A stretch of DNA of 64,000 nucleotides from Jaltomata sinuosa (taxonomy: Eukaryota > Streptophyta > Magnoliopsida > Solanales > Solanaceae), in the NCBI GenBank assembly GCA_003996215.1, contig QJPP01000285.1, positions 597,658-661,657 on the forward strand, written 5' to 3'. Below are positions 54,861 to 64,000 of the stretch, piece by piece. A program made the position numbers and the translations under genes. The notes under the pieces were generated by a model, which was given only the letters and a program-made list of their open reading frames with translations, was not told the DNA's origin and searched no databases. How positions within the stretch are numbered: position 1 is the first letter of the stretch; each line of letters opens with the position of its first letter.

Positions 54861-57800
54861 TCATGTATTTATAGGCTTCAATCTCATCCCCCTCGATGTG
54901 CTCCAAACCTTTTCTCTTGCTAAGGCCTTAGTCAGTGGATCTGCAAGATTATCACCAGATTTGACATAATCAACATTAATAATATCACTTGTCAAATATG
55001 ATCTCACATTACTGTGTTTTTTCCTTATAGGTTTGAATTTATCATTGTAATAACGATTTTGAACTCTACCAACTATTGCGGTGCTATCACAATGAATTAA
55101 AATAGGAGGAATTAATTTTTCAAAATAAGGTACTTGAAATAATAAATCTCTCAACCAATTCGCTTCCTCACTAGCTGAAGCTAAAGCAATTAGTTCAGCC
55201 TCCATTGTAGAGTTAGCAATAATATTTTGCTTTTTAGATTTTCAATAAATAGCATCACCTCCTAATGTAAAAATATAACCTGTAATAGATAAAGAATCAC
55301 CTGATAAGGTATTTCAATCCGCATCACAAAAGCCTTCAAGTACAACAAGATATTTTTTATAGAACAAATCACAAGTTTTTGTTCCAATCAAATATCTCAT
55401 AACTCTTGTTATAGCATGTCAATATTCATTACCTGGCTTGCTAGTAAATGTGCTAAGTACTCCTACTGCATATGCAATATCAGGCCAAGTGCAATCAGTC
55501 ACATATCTCAAACTTTCAATTATGCCAGTATATTCTTTTTGATTTATCACATCATTTTTACTTTGAACAGGAAATAAATAAACACTAGAATCAAAAGTTT
55601 ACTTTGAACAGGAAATAAATAAACACTAGAATCAAAAGGAGTTACCACATGCTTGCAATCATGGAAATTATATTTTTTCAACATAATGTGACTGATCAAG
55701 GAAAATTTCATTACTTGTTCTAGTAATTTTTATTCCTAGAATAATATTTGTCTCATCAAAATCTTTCATATCAAAATGGCTTCTAAGAGTATTTTTAGTC
55801 TTTCCAATAATATTTTCATGTTAGAGCCAAAGATCAATAAATCATCGACATATAGGCAAATAATAACATGTGAATTATTCCATGACTTATGATATATGCA
55901 CTTATCATACTCATTTGTTTTAAAATCATTTTCAATCATGCAGGAATCAAACTTTTCATGCCATTGCTTTAGTGCATGTTTCAAGTCATATAGGGATTTA
56001 GTAAGTTTACACACTTTGCTTTCTTGGTTTGCTTCAACAAAACACTCGAATTGTTTCATATAAATTTTCTCATTAAGTCTCCATTTTAAAAAAATACAGT
56101 TTTTACATTCATTTGATGAATTTGTAAATAAAAAATTACAGCAATAATAATTAAAATCTAATGGATGTAATTCTAGTTATTGGAGTAAAGTATCAAAAAA
56201 TTCTAGGCCTTTTAGTTGCTTAAAATCTTTAGCAACTAGTCTAGCCTTATATTTATCAAAGATCCATTCGGTTTTAACTTTTTTGTTAAGACCCATTTGC
56301 ACTCAATAGTTTTACAACCCGGTGGTAAATCAACTAACTTTCAAGTTTTATTAAAAAATAGTGATTTCTTTTCATCATTTACAGCCTCTTTTCAAAAAAT
56401 AGCATCATATGAAGATAAGCCTTCTTTTAAAGTGAGAGGGTAATCTCCAACATTAAAAACATGAAAATCAGGACTAAAATATTTTTCTACTCTAGCTCTT
56501 TTATTACTTCTTAACTCAAAATCATCATTTTCTTTGTTACTCAAAACATAAGTAGAAGAACTAGGTAGTGTCAAAATATTTTCTTCAATCTTTTGATCCC
56601 CACTATTTTTAGAATCAAATAAAAATTAATTTTCATGAAAAATAGCATCACCAGATTCTATTATTATATGATCTTCAAGATTAAAAAATCTATAAATTGT
56701 ACTATTTGAAGCATAACCAAAAAAAGCACAAGTAATAGCTTTTTTACCCAACTTAGTAATTTTAGGATTCATTAGCCTTACAAAAAAAAATTCCAAACTC
56801 TTAGATATCTCAAATTTGGCTTGTGACCTTTTCCCAACTCAAAAGGTGTTAATTTAGTCTTTTTATGAGGCATACGATTTAATACAAAGCAAGTAGTCAA
56901 AATAGTTTCACCCCAAAAATTTAGAGGTGCATTTGACTCAATAAGCATTAGTCAATTCAATCAAAGTTCTATTTTTTCTTTCCGCTATACCATTAGATGC
57001 AGGAGACTAAGGAGGAGTAGTTTCATGAATTATTCTCAATGATCTAACAAAAAATTAAACTCATTAGACTCATACTCACAGTCTCTATCACTTCTAATTT
57101 TTTTTTTTCAAACTGATTTTCAACTTCTTAGAGAAAAACTTTAAATTTTTCAAAAGCATCACTTTTATTTTTCATCAAGTAAACATATGTATATTTAGAA
57201 AAATCGTCAATGAAAGTGACAAATATCTATTTCCTTCACGAGTTAAAATTCCTCCAAGTTGACAAATATCAGTGTGAATTAACTCTAATAAATCAGTTTT
57301 TCTTTCAACTTGAAAATGAGGTCTTTTAGTGATTTTGGCTTTACTACAAGTCTCACACTTTTTAATTTTTTTTAATCACTAAGACTAATTCTAAATTACT
57401 CATGATTTTCACATAATGATCATTAATATGACACAAACGAGCATGCCAGAAATTAGTAGTATAAAGCAAGTGAACAGAAGTAGAAGTTTTATTCATTTCA
57501 ACATTCAACTTAAACATTCCATCACAAGCATACCCTTTTCCCGGCAAAAATACCCCTTTTCACAATTACATATTGATCAGACTCAATAATTTGTTTGAAG
57601 CCTGCTTTATTAAGAAGAAAACTAGACATCAAATTTTTTCTCATGAAAGGAGTATAAAGTACATCTTTCAAAGTTAATACTCTTTCGGAGTTAAAACACA
57701 ACTCGACATCTCCCTTTTCAAGCACTTGACTGGTATGAGAATCACCAAGCATGATGATTTTGAGCTCTTCAAAAGGAGTATAAGTTTTAAATCGATCTTT

Positions 57801-58819
57801 ATCATAGCAGACATGACGGTTTGCACCAGAATCATCCCACCATCCATCAACATTCTCCACCATATTTATGTCTGTTATCACCATCACAAATGGTTCTTCG
57901 ATAATGTTTGCCTGAGGTGTAGGTTCACATTTTCAAAATTTGCAAAATCTAGCAATATCTCCACTCTTACTACAAACAAAGCATGATCCCTTATCTTGAA
58001 CATGTTGATTTCGTGCTTGGTTATTTCCACCATTATTATTCTTGGGAGGTCTACCATTATTTTTCTTGAATTTTTTCTTCTTAGGCTTTAAATAAGTATT
58101 TTTGTTAGTATCCGAGGTATTTTTATTTGAAGTAATTAAATTTACTTTCATTATGATGTTGTTCTCTTCTGTTTGTAAAAGTGCATCTTGGCCCCTTGCT
58201 TCTTATTTCATGCGGATTCTTATTATCAACGTCTCAAGAGAAGTTTCCTTTTGTTTGTGGCGCATAGTTTTTTGAAATTCCTTCCAAGAAGGTGTAAGTT
58301 TATCTATTATGCCATAAACAATAAGGTTATCTCCAATTTTGATCTCCTCGTACCTGAGCTCTCCAACAATCATTATAAAATCTTGAGCTTGGTCTACCAC
58401 TGATTTGTTGTTCACCATTTGAAAGCAAAAAAATCTGCTAGCAGTGTATTTTTTGCTCCAGCCTCCTCGGTATCATACTTACTCTGCAATGCTTTCCAAA
58501 TTTTCTTTGCATTAGAGTAAGTTCTATCATAATAATCATAAAAATTATCAGATAGACAATTAAGTAGAAAATGCCGACACTTGTAGGAATCACCATCGTA
58601 CTTTTCAACTTTCTCTCGAAGAGAAATAAGTTTTTCATCATTCATGAAAGTGTTATCTACTTTATTTGGATTCTTCTCAGTTAATACATAAGAAACATTG
58701 AGAAGACTTAAGTAGAAAAGTACTTTACCCTTCCACCTCTTGAAATGGGTACCGTTGAACCAGAATGACTTGTTAAGATCTCCCATCTTGACATCCGCGA
58801 ATTTTTCAATTATAGCCAT
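54861..58819 (-). pseudogene. copia gag-pol, multiply broken
   Basis: Pieces in order on the minus strand: gag (58819-58412 and 58418-58203: [36 protein letters not shown]); a zinc knuckle with CFVCSKSGDIARFC, where the usual His is Asp; protease-like [12 protein letters not shown] (about 57850); the GAG-pre-integrase segment (FWHARLCHINDHYVKIMSN); weak integrase traces; RT with SLYDLKHALKQWHEKFD and the YVDD box; and RNase H ending MEAELIALASASEEANWLRD, HCDSTAIVGR, DNLADPLTKAL. At least six frame changes or stops are seen. A 37-bp stretch starting TTTACTTTGAACAGG is duplicated in tandem near 55558-55631. It cannot encode a working polyprotein. Lineage within copia is not assigned. Confidence 0.88.
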
Positions 58820-58837
58820 TATGAATCTCCTTAAAAT

Positions 58838-59605
58838 TATTGGTGAAATATTACAATTACAATTGAAAAATTACAATGAAAAAAATAAAATATCTTCAGG
58901 CTAAGGCGCGGATATCTCGCTTTCTTTAAAGAGATTCAAATCCAATGCAGCAAATGTTTTCACCAATCCAACAATAATATTCTTGACTTTTCCCCTCCAG
59001 GATACAACAACCACTCACAAATATAACTCAACAAACTCTGAACAAGAGTTGAGTCCAAATCTCCAACACAAGAACACATTCCTTCAACTAATAAAACTCT
59101 TTTTTTTACTAACTCTTTTACACTCTATATTTTCTTGTACTTACAAAAATATGCAAAACCACCTCTATTTATAGAAAATGTATTCATCCTAATATTTAAT
59201 AGGAAGAATAAATTGGGATAGTAATTAGATAAGTAAATGACATATAGGTTACAGGAGTTACAAGAAATAATAAATAATAAAGAGTGAAATATTACATGAA
59301 TCTCAAAAAAAATGGTGGCCAAATTCAATCACCACTATCCAAGAATCAAATGATCTAAGTTATTGTAGGCAGCATATAACTCACGTCTCTTTGCTTTAAA
59401 AATAATCATTAACACCTAAAGTAATAAGGCAAATAATGACCTCAACATATGGATAAGAAATGATGCTCATAATGATGCAATGGATAGGAGTAATATGACA
59501 TGCTCCAACGTATAGCAGTCACACATCAGCCAAACTTTGACAATATGTAAAGATACACTTTAATATAAATTAAAATAATAATATTAAAATGCTCTTAACC
59601 CAACA
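58838..59605 (-). repeat. copia 5' LTR
   Basis: 768 bp. Gag begins 19 bases inside it, at the ATG at 58819, so the leader is very short. The region around the expected primer site reads ATTTTAAGGAGATTC and does not show the usual TGGTATCAGAGC, so the primer is not identified. Confidence 0.85.
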
Positions 59606-59710
59606 GTTACAACCTTCTTAAAGATTCTAATAGATTAGGTGCATATTATTCTTGATTAACTGATGCTTTGATTAGTTTCTCCATTACAACTTTTAATTGA
59701 TTGAATATAA

Positions 59711-60254
59711 TTTTTTTTGGTAACTAGCATTTTCATTAATTACCAAGTGACAAAATTACAAAACCATAGTAGTCCCCCCACAGGTCTACTATCCTAGAGT
59801 AATGAAAACTATAGACCACACTAACACTTACTACTTAAAAGGGAATTTTTTGTAAACTGATACTAATTTCAGGTGAAGCTCTAACACAACACTTATAGGC
59901 TACATCCCTTGCTAACTGTTGCCACTGTTTGCTCTTGCTTTCAAATGTTCTCATGTTTCTCTCTATCCAAACTGCATAAACAAATTCAGTATACACCATC
60001 TTGAAGATGTGTGCACTATGCTCTTCCTAAGTTGTAGAAGCCAGATGCCTTCTATTCACCACTGTAAGAGCCTCTGCCGTAACTTCTTAGTATGCTCACA
60101 ATGAAGAAACAAGTGATCCCTTATCTACAGATGATTAGTGCATAATTTGTAATGTAGGTCTACTGTCATTCCCCATTTACTCAATCGATCAGTGGTCAAC
60201 AGTTTGTCTTGGAGTTGCAACCATAATATAAATGTAGCCTTTGGTCTAGCCTAA
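59711..60254 (-). mobile_element. 5'-truncated LINE, 3' end with zf-RVT-like tail
   Basis: Minus-strand translation, through stops, gives KATFILWLQLQDKLLTTDRL, SKWGMTVD, the zinc-finger-like CEHTKKLRQRLLQWW and FVYAVWIERNMRTFESKSKQ. This is the C-terminal tail of a plant L1-type ORF2. It ends in TAGTTACC and an A8 tail (59711-59718). It is truncated at 60254, where the hAT element begins. Confidence 0.75.
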
Positions 60255-60261
60255 GACTGCG

Positions 60262-60482
60262 CACCGGACCAGACCGGAACCACCGAATCGGAATAGACCG
60301 GTACCGAACCGGATCGGACCGGACCGGACCGGACCGGTACGACCCATACCGGAATGGGACCGGTACCGAAATGAACCAGACCGGTACAACCGGTATGAAA
60401 ACAGGATTCCATCCCATTCTGGTTAAACCGAAATGTACCGGTACCGGACCGGTATGGTACCGGAATGGACCGGACCGGACCG
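60262..60482. repeat. subterminal ACCGG motif array of the hAT element
   Basis: About 25 ACCGG/CCGGT motifs lie within 220 bp, including GGACCGGACCGGACCGG and several GGTACCGG. Motifs occur in both orientations (GACCGGTAC palindromes). Dense short subterminal motifs are the known transposase binding sites in Ac and other hAT elements. An apparent minus-strand ORF here is compositional. Confidence 0.85.
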
Positions 60483-61060
60483 ACTGATTTATCAATTTTT
60501 TTTTTTTAAATTTTTAAATTTTGAATTTCAAACTTAATTTTCAAGTGATAATATATAACTTAAAAGTTTTTATAACTTATAACTTAAAAGTTTTTATAAC
60601 TTATAACTTAAAAGTTATTTATGTTTTAAATTTTTATAACTTATATAAATTATATTTGAAATTTATTAGTTTGTTAAAGTTTTTGTTTTTTTAAGTTTTT
60701 TAATTTATAAGTTATAAGTTTTATTAAGTTATAGTTTATCTTTATACTTTATATATATTTTTTAAGTTATATATTTGAAATGTTTTAGTTTGTTTAAAGT
60801 TTTTTATTTTTGTAAGTTTTCAATTTATAAGTTTGTTTAAAGTTTTTTATTTTTTTAAGTTTTCAATTTATTAGTTTATGTTTTCAATGAATAAATGTAT
60901 AAAACTATAAAAGTATAAAAAAATGATAAAAATTAAAAAATAATCCAATTGATTCAAAATTTCAAACTAATATTACAATTTACAACTATTAGTAAAGAGC
61001 CTAATTTACGCAGCCACCTTCTAGGAAGGGTTCTGTTTCAACTAAGCTTCGAATGTAATA
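60483..61060. other. AT-rich section of the hAT element
   Basis: Tandem TATAACTTATAACTTAAAAG units (about 60550-60640) and further TTAAGTTTT(C/T)AATTTATAAG repeats. No coding signal. It probably includes the 3' UTR of the transposase gene. Confidence 0.5.
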
Positions 61061-63518
61061 CTAATAGTTGTATAGATTTATAAATTTATCTTCTAAACTT
61101 TGTAAAGTTTCAGCTTCTTCAACCTCAATTCCTGGTAAAGCTGCTTGACGATCTTCAAGTTCAGCGCCATCATCACTATCAAATCCAATGAGGTTATCTA
61201 TGGCTTGTTCTACTACTTTTTGCAACTTTGGTCTTCCAACGTTTCTTCGCTCGGCGTTGATCCAATCTCTAAACAACACCGATACCTCCAAACTGTCTTC
61301 TGCTAAGGAATATCTATGGTCTCCAATTTGAAATCTTGCCGCGCTGAAAGCTTGCTCCGAAGCAACTGATGATCCTTGAATAACTAGCACGTCTCTCACC
61401 ATCTTGCTAAGTTTTGGAAAGAGTTCTTCACGACATTTCCACCAATCCAATAGCTGTGGTATGCCATCCGTAGTTGGAATATTATCAACACCCTGTTCAA
61501 GATACTTAGAAAATTCACACTTATTAGAAAAATCAAGACCAAGATGTGATCTTGCTTTACCATGGACACCTGATCTCGAAGTTTGAGGGGCATGATCAAG
61601 ATTTTCTAAGGTCACAGTATATTTTTCATACATTTCCTTAACCCAAATTTTAATACTATCTTGACATGTTATTAAATCCGGTGTTTCTTGTGGTGAAATA
61701 TTTAAATTAGTATAAATTTCTCTAACTAAAGCTTTTGTACCAACTTCTTTATATTCCGGGTTAAAAAGAATTGCAGTTAAATAAATTTGGGGAATAGGAA
61801 AAAAATATTTTAAAGATTTTTTAATCATAGCTTCAATAGAATCCTTAAAATATGAATTTTGTTTATAGATAGCAAAAAGGCATGAAATATTCCAAATATG
61901 TATTAAAATTTCACTAATAGTAGGATAATATGTTCCAGAATTTTTTTTGGTAGCATCAAAAAATGATTTTAAAAAGAGTTTAAGTGCTTCTACTGCATCC
62001 CAATCACTGTCCGCAAGTTTATCATCAGGATAAACATTATGACTATTAAACATCATAGTAATAGGCTTTTTATACTTATAAGCAACTTCAAGCATTTCAT
62101 AAAAAAATTCCATCTAGTTTTAACATGCTTTGGAACTTTTCTAAATGGAACTTCACACAATTTACAAAAATCTTTATATTGTTGAATTCTACTATTATTA
62201 TTCATATGAAAAATTCAAAAAATTGCATTTTCAACTTTATCAATACAACTATCAAATACCCTAATACCATCTTTCACAACTAAATTTAATATATGTGCAC
62301 CACATTTGATATGAAAAGCATATTTACTAATTGGACAAAGTCTAGTTTCTAGCATAGTCATAGCATTTAAATCAGCAGAAGCATTATCTAAAGTAATACT
62401 AATCACTTTATCAGTAAGATAAAAACGTTGTAAAATTTTTAATACACTTGAAGAAATATATGTACCAGTTTTTTGTGTTCACAAATTTTATAAGCGATAA
62501 TTCTTTTTTGCATTATCCATTTATATCAATCCAATGTGCAGTAACAGTTAAATAATCAAATCCGTTAGGACTACGACCCATATCAGTGGTAATAGAAGCC
62601 CTACAATCCATCATATAAAAATATTTACAAAGATATTGCATATGTTTTTCATAAAATTCAAAAATATCTCTTTTTACCATGCTTCTTGTAATACCTTCAA
62701 AACTGGGATAAAATGTATCCCGAATATATCTTATAAAACCATCATGTTCTCCAAAATTAAAAGGCAAACCACAAACAACAACCATTTTAACAAAATTTTC
62801 ACGATCACGGTCCCTATTATAGGGCCGTTGTGAAACATGACCAGCAGGGTTTGAAAGATTTAGTGAAGTTTGAATCATGTTTGACCCGCCAACAGAGGGT
62901 CCAACGCTAGAGCCAGCATCACCTTGACTAGCTAGATATGCTTGCCACTCTCTCGGATGTTTCTTAAGCAAATGAGTTTTTAACCCCCCAGTCGAACCTC
63001 CAATAGCACCAGATACATATTTCCAACTTTGTTTACAAATACGACACGTAAACACAATTTTTTCTTCATTTAAAAAATAAAATTTCCACACAACTGATTT
63101 TAAAGGACGTTGTGGTTTGGTCTTACCCCTCACTGGAGCAATAGGGGGAAGATCAACTCTAACTTGAGGATTATCCTGAGTTGGAGCTTCGAAAATAGTG
63201 GGGGCGGAGGAAATAAAGGGACTAGTCGGTGTATTAGTTTCTTCTAAATCATCATCCTCATGCATTTCTACTTCTTCATTTAATTCATCTTCTGAATCAT
63301 TATACATTCTTTCATAAGCTTCGTTGGGAATAGGGTCATCCGTAGTAAATGGAAAATTAGTTTTATTAACATGCGTAAATTCATTTGTATTAAATCTAAG
63401 TTGAGGAAGAGCAGGGCGGAGAGAAGAACTAGAAGAACCACTACCTATTTTACCCTTCACATAACTTTTTGTTTTTGAAATAATACCTTTTTTACCGAAT
63501 TTTTTGAGATGGATCCAT
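61061..63518 (-). pseudogene. hAT transposase, frameshifted
   Basis: Pieces on the minus strand: an N-terminus at ATG 63518 (MDPSQKI), shifted out of frame after eight codons by one missing A; 63490-62513 with an acidic region and a BED zinc finger (VVWKFYFLNEEKIVFTCRIC, HLLKKHPREW); 62406-62215 (SITLDNASADLNAMTMLETR; KCGAHILNLVVKDG) of the RNase H-like core; 62113-61061 with the C-terminal hAT dimerisation domain (LDWWKCREELFPKLSKMVRD; VQ/IQGSSVASEQAFSAARFQ). This is the RICESLEEPER/Ac layout. The catalytic core is interrupted by a stop after WIDING, another after VENAIF and a frameshift near 62113. The protein would cut and paste the element in the nucleus; this copy cannot. Confidence 0.9.
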
Positions 63519-63856
63519 AATATAATAAAATATAAATTTAGCAAATTAAAATAAACAAATCACAAGTTCACAAATCACAAATTCACAAATAAATCACAAC
63601 TAATAAACAAGAATAAAAATTAAAAAATTAAAGAGTGGAACGAATATACCAAACGTCTGCCGTAAAAACAGACAATTATAACTGAAATTTGAAGAAGATT
63701 GCTCCTCCAAAATTCACCAAATTATACTTCACTTGCAAAATAATAACAATAATTATAGAATTTATAAATATTAAGAGATGAAAATTGAGAGAGAATGAGA
63801 GTTGAATGGATGAATAAAAATTAAAAGGGAAGGGGTATTTATAATGAAAAAATAGG

Positions 63857-63920
63857 AGGGGGGCTGTTGGGGGGGGTGCTGGGGGGTTGGGGGGCTGGGG
63901 GGCTGGGGGATGGGAGGGCT
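63857..63920 (+). repeat. G-run cluster (potential G-quadruplex)
   Basis: At least nine runs of three or more G occur in about 65 bases (GGAGGGGGGCTGTTGGGGGG, GGGGGGCTGGGGGGCTGGGG and so on). On the minus strand this is C-rich and lies upstream of the transposase start, in the probable promoter/leader zone. Confidence 0.8.
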
Positions 63921-63924
63921 AAAA

Positions 63925-63964
63925 TAGCCGTTGGGTGGCTGAAATAGCCGTTACCCAACGGCTA
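63925..63964. repeat. 12-bp inverted repeat near hAT right side
   Basis: TAGCCGTTGGGT (63925-63936) and ACCCAACGGCTA (63953-63964) are exact reverse complements. A third GCCGTT lies in the loop. The AACGG core recalls the AAACGG transposase sites of Ac. Confidence 0.85.
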
Positions 63965-64000
63965 CAAACGACACCATTTAAAAAAATAAAAATAAAAAAT

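Larger units (their letters stand above)
53553..59605 (-). mobile_element. decayed Ty1/copia retrotransposon
   Basis: LTRs at 53553-54305 and 58838-59605 share TGTTGGTGAAATATTA-type and GCTCTTAACCCAACA-type ends; in each LTR one end has mutated. Flanks ATTAC (53548-53552) and GTTAC (59606-59610) form a 5-bp duplication with one mismatch. Coding order on the minus strand is gag, protease, integrase, RT, RNase H, which is the copia order. LTR divergence (many substitutions, a 10-bp indel near 58890) and many stops show that it is much older than the Ty3 block. Confidence 0.9.
60251..64000 (-). mobile_element. hAT DNA transposon, right end beyond the window
   Basis: It comprises a left end near CTAAGACTGCGCACCGG, an ACCGG-rich subterminal region (60262-60482), an AT-rich section, a broken transposase (61061-63518) and the right flank of the transposase. 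That flank has G-runs and a GCCGTTGGGT inverted repeat up to the window edge. The right terminal repeat and target duplication are not in view, so the left end is approximate. Confidence 0.75.

Noticed and set aside
60196..60495. 99-codon minus-strand ORF
   Set aside because: Repetitive reading of the ACCGG motif array.

Overview
This is a nuclear stretch of a flowering plant, almost certainly from the nightshade family (Solanaceae). The evidence is intron-bearing genes, TS/SolS-type SINE remnants with (TTG)n tails, several short inverted-repeat elements that I know from Solanaceae genomes, and large Ty3/gypsy elements. Only two cellular genes are clear. One is the 5' half of a TRM7/FTSJ1-like tRNA 2'-O-methyltransferase (minus strand, 824-3831, running off the left edge). 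The other is a complete intronless BTB/POZ-WD-like protein of the Arabidopsis At3g09030 type (minus strand, 49944-51374). A truncated receptor-kinase fragment (10021-10530) and two orphan exon-like pieces (44359-44553, 45429-45520) are the only other host-like coding traces.

Layout. 1-10.7 kb: TRM7 exons with small transposons in and beside the introns, a PIF/Harbinger-type MITE, an (AAG)43 microsatellite next to a perfect 47-bp palindrome and a local duplication, then AT-rich sequence and the kinase fragment. 10.7-39.3 kb: a nested retrotransposon block. The outer element (10685-39256, target duplication GTAAC) is Tat/Ogre-like with 4.6-kb LTRs. It carries a short 5' ORF and a gag, but no protease, reverse transcriptase, RNase H or integrase; its 3' untranslated region is filled by a 1.3-kb array of 17-18-bp monomers and an 88-bp tandem array. 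Inside its 3' LTR sits a second element in the opposite orientation (25275-38257, target duplication GTCTC). This one is Athila-like, with a tRNA-Asp primer site, gag-pol broken by two frameshifts and one stop, and a long extra 3' ORF behind a candidate splice acceptor.

39.3-49.9 kb: AT-rich sequence with MITEs, one having ~150-bp inverted ends and an exact 8-bp target duplication. A tRNA-like SINE, orphan exons, an inverted duplication of a LINE ORF1 and further SINE remnants follow. 49.9-53.5 kb: the BTB gene and AT-rich DNA. 53.5-59.6 kb: a decayed Ty1/copia element with both LTRs. 59.7-64 kb: a LINE 3' end and then a hAT DNA transposon with a broken BED-finger transposase, an ACCGG-rich left subterminal region and a G-run-rich region on the right; the window ends inside it.

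The items most worth a second look are the non-autonomous gag-only outer element with its higher-order satellite-like array, the GACGG-N-CCGTC palindrome family confined to non-coding parts of the inner element, and an apparent conflict between nesting order and LTR divergence. I found no CRISPR array and no cellular defence, biosynthetic or other multi-gene system. Boundaries of LTRs, target duplications and exons were read by eye; percentages are hand counts, not alignments.
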